A stretch of 64,000 nucleotides of DNA from Pirellulales bacterium (GTDB taxonomy: Bacteria > Planctomycetota > Planctomycetia > Pirellulales > UBA1268). This document shows positions 1-9,190 of this stretch, one piece after another. A model generated the notes under the pieces. The model searched no databases. It saw only the letters and a list, made by a program, of their open reading frames with translations, and was not told the DNA's origin. Made by a program: the position numbers and the translations under genes. Numbering within the stretch: position 1 is the stretch's first letter; each line of letters opens with the position of its first letter. The stretch is taken from contig JAGYJY010000002.1 in NCBI GenBank assembly GCA_018401745.1, positions 1 to 64,000 on the forward strand, read 5' to 3'.

Positions 1-2
1 TC

Positions 3-407
3 ATGAAACTCTGGATCGTCAGCGGTGCGGTCATCGGCGGCGTTGCGGTCGCCATGGGCTCCTTTGGTGCCCATTCTCTGAAGGCGACGCTCGAGGCCAA
101 CGGTCAAGCGGCCAACTGGGAAACCGCCGTTCGCTACGCGGTGTTCCACGCCCTGACGCTGCTGGTGGTGGGAGTGGCTGCGGGGCTGCCACAGGCGGCA
201 GCGGCTCGCGGCTGGCTGAGCGTTGCTGGCTGGTCGTTTCTCGTGGGGACGTTGATTTTCAGTGGCTTCCTGGCGGTGCTGGCCCTCTCCGGCATGCGGT
301 GGCTGGGGGCCATCGTGCCGATCGGCGGCGGGCTGTTTCTCGTGGGCTGGGCCTGCCTGGCGATGGCAGGCATGGCCTGGGGAAGCGGTCAGTCCGACTC
401 GCCGTAA
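3..407 (+). CDS. DUF423 family inner-membrane protein
   Basis: This 134-residue, almost wholly hydrophobic protein has about four predicted membrane segments (roughly residues 5-25, 45-62, 70-92 and 98-122). The start MKLWIVSGAVIGGVAVAMGSF and the following GAHSLK match the DUF423 (YgdD-like) family, where a small glycine-rich first helix runs into a conserved GAH motif. The length is normal for the family. No biochemical role is established, so none is assigned. The ATG start lies two bases inside the window, so upstream signals are not visible. Its last 19 bases overlap the 3' end of the convergent uronate-isomerase-like gene on the other strand, leaving no room for a terminator between them. 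Family assignment is fairly secure; function is unknown. Confidence 0.85.
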   Translation: MKLWIVSGAVIGGVAVAMGSFGAHSLKATLEANGQAANWETAVRYAVFHALTLLVVGVAAGLPQAAAARGWLSVAGWSFLVGTLIFSGFLAVLALSGMRWLGAIVPIGGGLFLVGWACLAMAGMAWGSGQSDSP

Positions 408-1681
408 AACACCCGCTGTGGGTTGCGGACAAGCAGGTCGAGGCCGAGGTCAACGGCGGCTTCTTCGCTCCAGCCGCGTTCCACCACGAACCGCTTGGCG
501 AGCACACGGGCGAGCACCTCGCGATACATCGCGAACTTCGGATAGCCAAACTCCAGCTTGTACATGTCGCTGTAGTAGCCGAGGAGCTTCGTGCGGGGAA
601 CCGCCTCGAGCCGCTGCTCAAGATCCCGTTCGATGACAGCCGGGGTGTTGGCATACCACCAATGCCCGAACGGCAGGACGTTGGGGAAGATCCAGGCAAA
701 GCTCACCAGCTCGTGGTTGAGCGGATGGGAGAGCACCGAGACGGGGAAGATCACGTCTGGGAAGGCGTTGAAAAGCTCGGCGTAGTCGGCGAGGGAGAGC
801 CGGCCGTCGAGGAGATCTTGGCCCTGAAAGACGCCGCCAGGGTAGACGCCTCGCCGCACGCCGATCATCAGGTCAAACGGCAGCTGCTGCTCACGACAGC
901 AGCGGGCCACATGCCAGAAGATGCCCTGAGACACGATTTCACGGTGGCTGGCATCGGCAGCCAGGCCCTCGCGGAGAACAGCCTCAACGCTCCCGGCGAA
1001 CGCAGCCTGGTCGACGTCCTGGGGCCGAAACCCTGGTGGCAGCGAGATGGCCGCCGCCTTGGCTCCGCGGTCGCGGAAGCGGGCGGCGACGCGACCGAGG
1101 GCTTCGGTCAGCTGGCCCGCCGAGCCAACGTCGATGCCTGCGGTGGCGGCTAAGCGGTCGATGACACCGGGCTTTCCCGTGTGAAACACCAGCTCATCGA
1201 CCCGCAGGCAGGGAACGTAGCGGCTGGTATCAAAGCCCTCGAGTGGATCGTCGAAATCGTTGGTGAGAAACACCGCTTCGATGTGGCTTTTTTCCAGCAC
1301 ACTGTCCGCCCAGCCCGGCTCGCCTGACCGCTGACGGATGCTGGCGTCGAGCGTTCGCCAGTTGTCGGGCGTGACGGTCTGGTCCTCAAATCCGTAGAGA
1401 TCGCGAGCGATCCGCAGCAGCCACGAGTGCTGCACGGTGTTGGAAAACCGCTCAAGACCAGCCACCACGGCGTCGAGACGGGCGTCGGCGGCCACGCCCT
1501 CCCCCTCGATCCGCTCGCGAGGCACTCCGGCAGAGTGGGCAAGCTCGGTGAAATAGTGGTAGCCGAGAATATCGGCCAGGCCTGTGGCTGCGGCCGCCCG
1601 GGGCTCGATGTGCGAGTGGGGATCGATGTGGGTCGCGCGGGAAAGTTCGCCGTGCAGGCGAGCAATCAGGTTTTCGGGCAT
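389..1681 (-). CDS. Uronate isomerase-like amidohydrolase
   Basis: The protein has about 430 residues and resembles glucuronate/galacturonate isomerase (UxaC, COG1904), a TIM-barrel member of the amidohydrolase superfamily. Visible signatures are the N-terminal metal-site motif THIDPHSHIEP (near residue 18) and a C-terminal segment LLGYYSDMYKLEFGYPKFAM that aligns with the TDSRSF..YPRHEYFRR region of UxaC, followed by the usual terminal NPQRVFYG. Classical UxaC is about 470 residues, so this is a shorter, divergent member. No hexuronate operon (uxaB, kdgK, uxuA) is nearby, so the substrate cannot be read from context. The ATG at 1681 places the metal motif at the expected distance; a GTG at 1711 would add ten residues. 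The gene follows the folC and LysM genes on the same strand. Superfamily is confident; uronate activity is inference. Confidence 0.7.
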   Translation of the reverse strand: MPENLIARLHGELSRATHIDPHSHIEPRAAAATGLADILGYHYFTELAHSAGVPRERIEGEGVAADARLDAVVAGLERFSNTVQHSWLLRIARDLYGFEDQTVTPDNWRTLDASIRQRSGEPGWADSVLEKSHIEAVFLTNDFDDPLEGFDTSRYVPCLRVDELVFHTGKPGVIDRLAATAGIDVGSAGQLTEALGRVAARFRDRGAKAAAISLPPGFRPQDVDQAAFAGSVEAVLREGLAADASHREIVSQGIFWHVARCCREQQLPFDLMIGVRRGVYPGGVFQGQDLLDGRLSLADYAELFNAFPDVIFPVSVLSHPLNHELVSFAWIFPNVLPFGHWWYANTPAVIERDLEQRLEAVPRTKLLGYYSDMYKLEFGYPKFAMYREVLARVLAKRFVVERGWSEEAAVDLGLDLLVRNPQRVFYGESD

Positions 1682-1788
1682 GGCAGCTACTGGGGATCGT
1701 GGCGTGGGCACCGCCGCGGGGACCGAACCGGCGGTCTCCAGCGGCGAGTGAAAAGCCTACCCCATGCTGCCGTCTGCGGCCGACCCCG

Positions 1789-3044
1789 TCAGCGGCCAAT
1801 GGTCACTCGGGACGCCGGCGTGAGCATATCGAGCAGGTCGGCCAGGTGGGCCCTGGAGACGACCAGATGGGTTGCCGGAGGCTCGTGAGCCATCGCGGCG
1901 GGATCTTCGGAGGCAACGATCATCAGGTCGCCCTCCAGCCGAATGGCGACATCGGTCGGCTGCGAGGCAACAGGGATTTCAAACGAGGCCTGCTGCACTG
2001 GGCCGGCAGCTGAGGGCCCCCACGCTGAATCGCCACCACCGCCAGCGACTCTCCGTCACGAGCCGCGACCGCCTCCCCCACGGCCATGGGGAAACTGCCG
2101 GCGTAGTTGCCGGTGAGTCGGAGCGTCAGCCGCCGCCTCGAGAGGCTCACGTTGGCATCAAAAGGGCCCCGCAGCACTTTCAGTGATTCACCGGGAATCA
2201 GTCCCTCCGGCTGCGGAATCCCGTTGATCTTTGCCAGCAGCTGCCAGTTCACTCCCAAGAGGAGCCGCAATCGCAGGAAGCGTTTCGCCAGCCCCAACCA
2301 CATGCGGTGGCATCAACAGGTCTTTCTGCGAGTAGATCACCGTGCCGGCGAGCTGACCGAGCAGATCCTCAAGCCGTTGATTCTCTTCGACGGCGAGATC
2401 GGCGTCGTTGTACCAGGCGGAGAGCAGGGCCAGCGCCTCGGCATACCGGCCGGCCGCGAGCTGATCGTGGGCCTCGTCCCAATCGGCGGTAAATGCGGCA
2501 CGCTGAGCGGCCCCTGTCGTGCTGCCGAGCATGCTGTCGGCTTCAACTCCAGGAAAAGACGCGGGAGGCGGCACGTCGGCAAGATCGGCTTCCGCGTTGT
2601 CAAGGCTCACCTGCCCGGCTGCGTCGGGGCGAGCGACAGCCCGCTGGAGGAGCCGTCGGAGGGGGGCCCTCAAGACCCGCGACATAGGTCGGTTTAGTGG
2701 AGACAAGGGGCTCGCTTTCCGAGAGCGGAGGCGGGGGTGGAGGGGTCACAGGGGCGGCCTGTGCCGCAGCAACCGCGGCCGCCAGCGGCGGCACATCCAC
2801 AGCCGGCGGGAGCGTGGCACCCGTTGACGGCGGCGTGACCGACGGTGCCACCTCGACGACAGGCTCAAACAACGGCGCATCCCCACCTGCGGCGGCGAGC
2901 TCGTTTTTCCCGCTCATTCCGCCCCTTTTGGATCACCGAATAGCCGCCATAGAGGATCGTGCCGAGCAGGACCAGCACGATCATCGGCTTGATGGCCTCT
3001 GCCGAGTCTGATTTGGAAGACGCCCGCTGTTTTCGGCCAGCCAT
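1789..3044 (-). pseudogene. LysM plus degenerate YkuD-like protein, several frameshifts
   Basis: Read across frames this is one membrane-anchored protein. It starts MAGRKQRASSK (ATG at 3044, GAGGAA upstream), has one membrane segment (MIVLVLLGTILYGGYSVI), a Pro/Ala/Val-rich linker, a helical region (about 2370-2500), a LysM motif (PHVVGAGETLPAIAAPLG, then VNWQLLAKINGIPQPEG) and a YkuD-like start (LSRRRLTLRLTGNYAGSFP). The end VSRAHLADLLDMLTPASRVT resembles the C-terminus of L,D-transpeptidases. Frames change near 2904-2908 (A5 on the coding strand), 2600-2700, 2253 and 2000. The catalytic HG and GC of YkuD are not present: the matching places read VAS and THLVV, so transpeptidation is unlikely even if the frame is restored. 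LysM suggests peptidoglycan binding. It follows folC on the same strand, like the envelope gene dedD after folC in E. coli. It could be a true pseudogene or a product of assembly indels. Confidence 0.65.
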
Positions 3045-3143
3045 GGAAGTTCCTCATCTGCCGTACATGCCGCTGTGCGGACCCGTCCGATGGATCCACG
3101 GGCCGCGGACACTAGAAAACAGCCGCCTGCCGCACCAGACCGC

Positions 3144-4671
3144 TTACCTGAGATCCGGATCACAGTGCTGATCCGGATCACAGTGCTGCTCAGGATCACG
3201 GTGCTGAGTCGTCAGGCCGCTTGAAGGGCGATCGCTCAGCAGCATCCGGCGGACTTCGGCAGCCAGGAAGAAACTGCCCGCCACGCAGACAATGCCCCCA
3301 GCACCGGCGAGTTTCTTCGCGTGTCGAGTCGCTCGCACGTGGGTCGGGCTCGTCGACCCGGCTTTCCGCCAGCAACGGAACGGCCTTGTGGGCAGCCGCG
3401 ATCAGCATTTCCAGAGACGCCGCCCGAGGGTTGGTGGCGTATCGCGTGAGGATCAGCCTGTCTGCCCAGCCGCCGGCAGAGCCCAGCATTTCTTCAATCT
3501 GCTTCTCGGCACTCGCCGCAAACACGAGCACGCGGCAACCGCCCCGGCTGGTCTGCCGCGGGAGCGTTCGACACAGCGACTCCATCGAGGCCGCATTGTG
3601 GGCGGCATCCACAATCAACAGAGGCCGCTCGCCGAGCTGTTCAATCCGCGCAGGCAGCTGCACGGCCAGCAGCGAGTGCTGCAGCCCGGGCCAGGAGATG
3701 GGATATCCCCGCGTGTGCAGGAGCGACGCGGCAGCCACGGCAACTCCAGCGTTTTCAGCCTGATGAAGGCCAGCCATCCCCACGGCACACGGCGCCTCAC
3801 CTGGGGCGTGCGGCGGCAGGGCAATCCGTCGCGGCGAGCAGGAAACGAGCTCGACCGTCTGCCTCTGCTGCAGAGATGGTTCCGCCGGAACACGCCTGAT
3901 CTGCAGGGAGAAATCACGGTCCAGCATCACCAGCGGTGAGCGACGACGGGCGGCCACGGCAGCGATCACCTCCCTGGCCGCCTCATCGCGGGCCGCACAC
4001 AGCACCGGACAGCCTCGTTTGATGATGCCTGCCTTTTCCCAGGCAATCTGGCCGACCGTATCGCCCAGTTCGGCCATGTGGTCGAGGCTGATGCTGGTGA
4101 TCACTGTGAGAACAGGTTCACAGACGTTGGTGGCGTCGAGCCGACCGCCGAGTCCCGTTTCGAGAATCGCCAGCTCAACCCGCTGCCTGCGGAAATGCAG
4201 CATCGCCATCGCGGTGAGGATTTCGAACCAGGTCGGTCCCCGCCTCCCCTGCCTCGCCGCCTCGCGGTCCATCTGTTCAACAGCCGTCCGCACCGGCTGC
4301 CACACGGCGGTCAGTTCGCTCAGTGTGATCTGCCGGTTGTTGACGGCGATCCGTTCTTCAATCCCGTGAACGTGGGGCGACATGTAGCGGCCCACCCGAG
4401 AGCCGGATGCCTGCAGGATCGCGGCCAGCATGGCGACCGTCGAGCCCTTGCCCTTGGTCCCCGCCACATGCACCACAGCCAGCCCACGCTGTGGGCTGCC
4501 GAGGAGTTTCAGCAGTCGCCGCATCCTGCCCAGCCCCCAGCCACCGGGGGTCGACGTCCGCTCATGGTTGATCCTGCCGTCGAGCCACGCCACCACGGCG
4601 GCACGGTCCACCGTGGACCGGCGCACGGCCTTTGAGCCTGCAGGAGATGTGGGACTGGGGCGTGGTGGCAT
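3144..4671 (-). CDS. folC: Folylpolyglutamate/dihydrofolate synthase FolC, one frameshift
   Basis: FolC adds glutamates to folates in the cytoplasm. The P-loop region HVAGTKGKGSTVAMLAAIL (about residues 68-86), ILETGLGGRLDATNV, TSISLDHMAELGDTVGQIAW (with EKAGIIK next) and VDAAHNAASM are diagnostic of this Mur-ligase relative. The main frame runs from ATG 4671 to about 3330. The usual C-terminus, KLAGAGGIVCVAGSFFLAAE, is in the next frame and ends at 3144, so a one-base shift lies near 3300-3360. The final residues come from an 18-bp tandem repeat (3152-3205), giving an odd Asp/Pro/His/Cys tail beyond the conserved fold. accD lies upstream on the same strand, separated by an opposite-strand porin gene; accD-folC adjacency is common in bacteria. 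Identity is certain; integrity depends on the frameshift being an artefact. Confidence 0.88.
3152..3205. repeat. 18-bp tandem repeat at the 3' end of folC
   Basis: Two identical 18-bp units (GATCCGGATCACAGTGCT at 3152-3169 and 3170-3187) are followed by a third with several mismatches (3188-3205). The period is a multiple of three, so in the folC reading frame it encodes a repeating hexapeptide with His-Cys-Asp-Pro-Asp-Gln character. It lies beyond the conserved FolC fold and probably arose by slippage. Confidence 0.85.
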
Positions 4672-5014
4672 GGCGACTTTCCGCGAATATGCCTGAGTCT
4701 AGCTGTCCGTGGAAAAAGCCATCCATGGCCTTTTCCGACTCAAGCGACGCCCCACAAAGTCGAGGGTTTGGGAGGTCGCCGGTCGCCGCATCCTGCGGCG
4801 GCAGACGTGTTCCACAGTCTTCGCGGAAGCCGCCAGCCCGCATCCGTTTTCTCGCAATCGTGTTGGCAGCGGCCGGAGGGATAGTGGCCGCGCGAGCTCT
4901 GACCGTTTGCTCTTGACCTAGGGCCAGCGAGGCGCGACCCTTCCCGCCCACAGCCAGCCCTCTAGCCCCTTCGGTGAAACTGCCGAAGGGCTTCACGAAC
5001 TCTCGGTTGCGTCC
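4672..5014. other. Divergent intergenic region with repeat B1
   Basis: This 343-bp stretch separates folC (minus) from the BBP7 porin (plus) and should hold promoters for both. About a third of it is the family B interspersed repeat at 4701-4819. I see no convincing coding frame: the short frames here are repeat-derived. I could not pick out a reliable -35/-10 pair. Confidence 0.6.
4701..4819 (+). repeat. Interspersed repeat family B, copy B1
   Basis: This copy runs from AGCTGTCCGTGGAAAAAGCC to GCAGACGTGTTCCACAGTC. Its reverse complement aligns almost end to end with 31646-31774 and with most of 29600-29703. It contains a perfect 7-bp hairpin with a TCC triloop (4784-4800). Both ends carry a 4-base inverted CTGT/ACAG. 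No coding capacity is apparent and no transposase is nearby, so a non-autonomous repeat or REP-like element is the best description. Confidence 0.8.
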
Positions 5015-6308
5015 ATGCAGCTCCTCGCGTCCTTGAATCCTTCGGCACGGTCTTCGTCGGCACGCCAGGCACCGGTGTGGGCTGCCCTGGTCGTTGTCGT
5101 GGCGTGCGGCTTCCAGGTGGTTGTGGCAGAGGATGACCCGGCGAGCGACGACGTCGACCTCCGCACGCAGCCGCAGCCTGTCGGCAACGATGACGCGTTT
5201 GTCGACGGCCTGGTGTGGGACGCCGGCGGAGCCGACCGCCCGCCGTTGTATGTCGCGGATCCCGGGGGCGAACTGCCTCTGATGGATCCTGTCTTTGCCG
5301 ACCAGTTTTCCCCTGGCAGAGCGGTGGCTGCACGGAATGCCGGCACCCCACGGATGCGGCAGCTGCCAGCCGCGGTGGTTTGCCTCGGCCAGCGGCTTGG
5401 TGATGACCCGGACACTGCCAACCGGCGTGGCCATGTCGACCGGCCCTGGCGGTGTCGCGTTGACCTCGGCCGATGCCTCCGCCAACTGGCCAGGCGGCCT
5501 CGACCTGCGGATTGGCCGGTGGTTCGGCCCGCAGCAGCGGCACGGCGTCGAAGGCATCTACTGGGGCGTCTTTAACATCGGCTCGGCCGCCACAGCAGGC
5601 GGCAGCCTGGATGGGATTCCGAGCCTCGCTCCTTCGATTCTCGTCGGCGGCACGTCTGCCACCAGCCTTTTCGACAACGCCGCACAGCAGCGGGTTGGCC
5701 GCAACGATCTCGTCAACAACGTCGAACTGAACTGGCTCTACTCTGTTGGCAAGCATCCCGAAGACCTCGATGACCAGCAGCGGTGGTCGCTCGTGTGGCT
5801 GGCCGGCTTTCGCTTCTTCCAGCTGCTCGACACACTCACGCTGACGAGCCCATCAGCCGCCACAGACCCGCTGATCCTGGATGTGACTGCCAACAACAAT
5901 CTGTTTGGCGGCCAGGTGGGTACTCGTGTCGACTGGCGGTTTGCTCGCCGCTTTCGCCTCGCAGCCATCCCCAAGTTCATGATTGGCGGAAGTTCGGTAT
6001 CCAACCTGTCGTCGCTGCAGACGGCCGGCGGGACCTACGCCACCTACGCCAACGGCAACACTGTCAGCGGCCGGACGACCGGCAGCACGTTCGCCTACCT
6101 CGGGTCGGTGGACGGATTGGTCGCCTGGGATATCACCGACCACTGGAGCCTCTGGCTCGGCTACCGTGTGGTCGGTGTCGGCAACATTCTCAACGCCGAT
6201 TCCGTCTGGCCGACGGCGATCACGGGGCCGGGCTCACTGGCCCTGATCGACACGACCGGTAGCACGATCGTGCATGGCGGCTTCGCGGGCTTCGAAAGCC
6301 GCTACTAA
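5015..6308 (+). CDS. BBP7 family outer-membrane beta-barrel protein, one frameshift
   Basis: The protein starts MQLLASLNPSARSSSARQAP with a hydrophobic signal segment (APVWAALVVVVACGFQVVVA) consistent with export. After a one-base shift near 5304-5313 (a TTTTCCCC run) the frame continues RWLHGMPAPHGCGSCQPRWF and then a long stretch of alternating short beta segments typical of the planctomycete BBP7 porin family: FASASGLVMTRTL, LDLRIGRWFGPQQRHGVEG with IYWGVFN next, WLAGFRFFQLLDTLTL, and a final WSLWLGYRVVGVGNIL strand. Restored length is about 430 residues. The probable location is the outer membrane; transported substrate, if any, is unknown. The gene sits on the opposite strand between accD and folC, so it is likely transcribed alone from the 4672-5014 region. 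Family assignment rests on pattern recognition, not a search. Confidence 0.7.
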
Positions 6309-6335
6309 TGCAGGCGGTGACGGGCAGCCAAACGG

Positions 6336-7265
6336 CTACGTCGCCTTGGCCTCTTTCGACCAGTTGCTGCAGCAATAGTCGATCGCCCGGGCGATCTCGC
6401 TCTTGAGATCTTTCCGCTCCACAATCCGGTCGATAAAGCCATGCTCGAGCAGAAACTCGCTCGTCTGAAACTCCTTGGGGAGTTCGATGCGAATCGTGGC
6501 CTTGATCGTCCGCGGACCGGCGAAGCCGATCAGGGCCTTCGGCTCCGCAAACACGAGGTCGCCAAGGCTGGCAAAACTGGCAGCCACGCCGCCCATCGTG
6601 GGATTGGTGAGCACAGAGATAAAGAGGCCACCGGCTTCTGAGTAGCGGGCCAGCGCTGCCGAAACTTTAGCCATCTGCATCAGGGACAGGATGCCCTCAT
6701 GCATCCGTGCGCCGCCACCGGAAGCGCTGACGATAATCAGCGGGAGCTTTTCACGTGTGGCGCGTTCAACAAGCCGCGTCAGCCGCTCGCCGACAACGCT
6801 GCCCATGCTTCCCATGATGAACGCCGAGTCCGTCACGCCACAGGCCACGCGGCGGGCGCGGATCATGCCGCTGCCGGTCAGGGCAGCGTCGATCAGGCCT
6901 GTTCGTCGCTGCTCAGAAACGAGCCGGTCGGCATAGGGCTTGCGGTCACAGAAGCCAAGCGGATCGGTCGGAGCGAGAGCGGCATCCCACTCTTCAAACG
7001 TGCCCTCATCGAGAAGCTGGGCAATCCTCTGCTGGGCCGAGACATACCAGTGGTGCCCACACCTCGGGCACACATTGAGCATCGCCTCGGCTTCCTTGCG
7101 GAAAATCGTGTTGAGGCAGCCGCCGCACTTCAGCCAGAGGCCCTCAGGAACACCCCGTTTCGGCCGCATCGCCGAAGCCAGCTTTTCGACGGGCCGACCG
7201 CCCCCTTCGGCGGATCCCGGCGTTGCCGCCCGCGTATCGATGACGGGGGTGTGGGGAGTCTCCAT
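6336..7265 (-). CDS. accD: Acetyl-CoA carboxylase carboxyltransferase subunit beta
   Basis: AccD is the beta half of the carboxyltransferase that moves the carboxyl group from biotin to acetyl-CoA, giving malonyl-CoA for fatty-acid synthesis. The N-terminal four-cysteine zinc finger is visible (CGGC, then CPRCGHHW about 20 residues later), preceded by a low-complexity leader of about 40 residues. The crotonase-fold core has [37 protein letters not shown] and [12 protein letters not shown] with the expected [19 protein letters not shown]. Its 309 residues are normal for AccD. It is last in a minus-strand row after rpe and the pseudo-histidine phosphatase. The alpha subunit and the biotin proteins are not in the window. 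Confidence 0.96.
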   Translation of the reverse strand: METPHTPVIDTRAATPGSAEGGGRPVEKLASAMRPKRGVPEGLWLKCGGCLNTIFRKEAEAMLNVCPRCGHHWYVSAQQRIAQLLDEGTFEEWDAALAPTDPLGFCDRKPYADRLVSEQRRTGLIDAALTGSGMIRARRVACGVTDSAFIMGSMGSVVGERLTRLVERATREKLPLIIVSASGGGARMHEGILSLMQMAKVSAALARYSEAGGLFISVLTNPTMGGVAASFASLGDLVFAEPKALIGFAGPRTIKATIRIELPKEFQTSEFLLEHGFIDRIVERKDLKSEIARAIDYCCSNWSKEAKAT

Positions 7266-7391
7266 GTGCTCCTCTGTCCTCTGTGCCTCTGTACAAGACC
7301 CGCAGGTTCCACCCGGCTCATGCCGCTGCCTTCTCTGATTCTACTCCCACATCGCTTGCGACCGCTGCGCGGAAACCAAGCCTTCAACTGG

Positions 7392-8003
7392 CTACCCAAC
7401 GGGCATCATGGGCTGCGGCTGCCTCACAACCTGCCGCCACTGCCCAGCCAGCGGCACAGTGAGGAAGGCTGGCTCTCGCGAGTCGCGCCGCCAGAGATCC
7501 CCGACAGGCTGCCCCATCGCCATCCATCGCACAACGCGGTCGAGTGGATCAGGGAGCACCAAGGCGACGTTGTGGGCGAATGTGCGGCGGAGAAACCGCT
7601 CGATCACCGTCTCGACCCGACGGCAGGCCTCATCGAGGGTCTCTCCCTCAGGAGGAGCGACCGTCCAGGGATTGCACTGCCACTGGCGGTGCAGCCGAGG
7701 CTGCCGACAGCGAATGTCGTCTGCCCGCGATCCCTGCCAGAGCCCAAGATCGAGATTTGCCAACCCAGCCAAGGGTTTCGACTGGAGGCCGAGACGTCGC
7801 CCGACAATCCGGGCCGTCTCTCGAGCAGCGATATCACCCGACGTGGCGAGCACGTTCGGCGAAGCATCAGCAAGCTGTCGAGCGATCTGCTCCGCTTCTT
7901 CGATTCCCTGCTCACACAGCGGCACATCGAGTGTTCCACGGATGCGGCCCTGCATCTCGTAATCGGTCGCCCCCGCGCGGATCACGACCAGTGTTTCAGC
8001 CAT
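7392..8003 (-). CDS. Histidine-phosphatase-fold protein lacking both catalytic histidines
   Basis: The 203-residue protein has the phosphoglycerate-mutase/histidine-phosphatase layout: LVVIRAGATDYEMQGRIRGT at the N-terminus, LCEQGIEEAEQIARQL, a SGDIAARETARIVGRRLGL helix and PPEGETLDEACRRVETVIER. In active members the first motif is RHG(E/Q)T; here it is RAGAT, so the phospho-accepting His is Ala. The second essential His (normally in a SHGG motif) falls in ALVLPDPLDRVVRW, with no His. Phosphatase or mutase activity is therefore unlikely; a regulatory or binding role is possible. ATG 8003 is chosen because it puts MAETLVVIRAG directly at the first strand. It lies between rpe (52 bp upstream) and accD and is probably co-transcribed. 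Fold is confident; loss of activity is inferred from motif loss. Confidence 0.75.
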   Translation of the reverse strand: MAETLVVIRAGATDYEMQGRIRGTLDVPLCEQGIEEAEQIARQLADASPNVLATSGDIAARETARIVGRRLGLQSKPLAGLANLDLGLWQGSRADDIRCRQPRLHRQWQCNPWTVAPPEGETLDEACRRVETVIERFLRRTFAHNVALVLPDPLDRVVRWMAMGQPVGDLWRRDSREPAFLTVPLAGQWRQVVRQPQPMMPVG

Positions 8004-8055
8004 CGTCAACGATGACTCCTGGGGAAAACAATGCAGCGGGCTTTGCGATGCACAC

Positions 8056-8745
8056 TCATGCACCATCCCGCGCAGTCTGCTCCAGCGAGCGAATCGCGTG
8101 AGCATAATCGTTTGAACGCAGCACAGCGCTGCCTGCCACAATCAGTTCGGCTCCGGCAGCAGCAGCGGGCCCGATCGTTGAGATCGAAATGCCGCCGTCT
8201 ATGCCCAGGCGTAGGGGTCGTGAGCGATGCTCGCGAAACGCGGCCAGGGCGATCAGTTTTTCGAGTGCCACAGGCAGAAACGCCTGCCCGCCGAAGCCTG
8301 GCTCGACGCTCATCACCAAAACGCCGTCGCAGAGTTCGCGGTCCGCACCGCTGAGCAACGGCTCAAGGGCTGCCACCGGCGTCGCCGGGCTGATCGCCAG
8401 CTGCCCCACCACGCCAGCGTCCCGCAGCTTTTCCAGCGGAGGTCGGAGCTCGGCCAGGGCCTCGACATGGAGCGTGACCATATCCGCCCCTGCGGCGATG
8501 TATGCGTCTATCGTCGACGCCGGGTCTTCGATCATCAGGTGCACATCGACGGGCACCCTGGCAGAACGACAGATCGCCTCAACGACGACTGGGCCATAGG
8601 TCAACTGCGGCACGAACCGACCGTCCATCACATCCAGATGCAGGCCGCGAGCACCAGCTGCCTGAAGCCGCTGCACCTCGTCGTGAAGATGCCCAAAGTC
8701 ACACAGCAGTAGAGAAGGCAGCACTGCCGGGCCTCCGCTGAGCAT
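8056..8745 (-). CDS. rpe: Ribulose-phosphate 3-epimerase
   Basis: Rpe interconverts ribulose 5-phosphate and xylulose 5-phosphate in the pentose-phosphate pathway. Signatures of the TIM-barrel metalloenzyme are present in order: LPSLLLCDFGHL, LHLDVMDGRFVPQLTYGP, VDVHLMIEDP, VMSVEPGFGGQAF and the phosphate-binding GIDGGIS. ATG 8745 gives 229 residues, close to the usual 220-230, with GGAG just upstream. The frame stays open to a GTG at 8928 (ATG 8925), which would add about 60 residues of Ala/Ser/Pro-rich sequence that look unrelated to the fold. The longer start cannot be excluded. It is first in the rpe / pseudo-phosphatase / accD row. Confidence 0.92.
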   Translation of the reverse strand: MLSGGPAVLPSLLLCDFGHLHDEVQRLQAAGARGLHLDVMDGRFVPQLTYGPVVVEAICRSARVPVDVHLMIEDPASTIDAYIAAGADMVTLHVEALAELRPPLEKLRDAGVVGQLAISPATPVAALEPLLSGADRELCDGVLVMSVEPGFGGQAFLPVALEKLIALAAFREHRSRPLRLGIDGGISISTIGPAAAAGAELIVAGSAVLRSNDYAHAIRSLEQTARDGA

Positions 8746-9190
8746 GCTCTCCACGGAAGCCACGCGTGCCGCAGTCTCAGCGGCCTCGGTCGACAAGCGG
8801 TTCAGCCCAGCCCGCCCACCAACGGGCTCAAGACCGCCGGAATCGGGCACACAGACGTCAGATTTCGGGGGATGTGTAGACACGGCTTCGTTTGGAGGCG
8901 GCAGCGTTTTGCTGCCAGCATGCATCACATCTTAGCACGCCACCCTCCCCAGCCCGTCAAGCCCCCATCCCCGCCCTGCAGAAAAACAAAAGAAGAGGCT
9001 CACCAAAAACAAACAATTCGCTGGAAACACACGTGAGGACGTTAAAAAAACTCCGAATAACCTGCGGGAATCAGGTTCCAGAGCCGGGACGGTTGCCTGC
9101 GGGGGCAGTTGGCGTGCAGATTGGTGCCTGACACAGGAAAAAGCACGTCCTGTTTTCACGCTACGGAACCCCATCCCGAACGGAAGACGC
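8746..9190. other. Divergent intergenic region between rpe and pstS
   Basis: This stretch lies between the start of rpe and pstS (about 260 bp if rpe uses its longer start). Bases 8985-9060 are clearly more A-rich than the surroundings, with several A-runs, as expected of a promoter region. pst operons are usually controlled by PhoB, but I could not identify a convincing pho box by eye, and no phoB/phoR pair is in the window. Confidence 0.45.
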
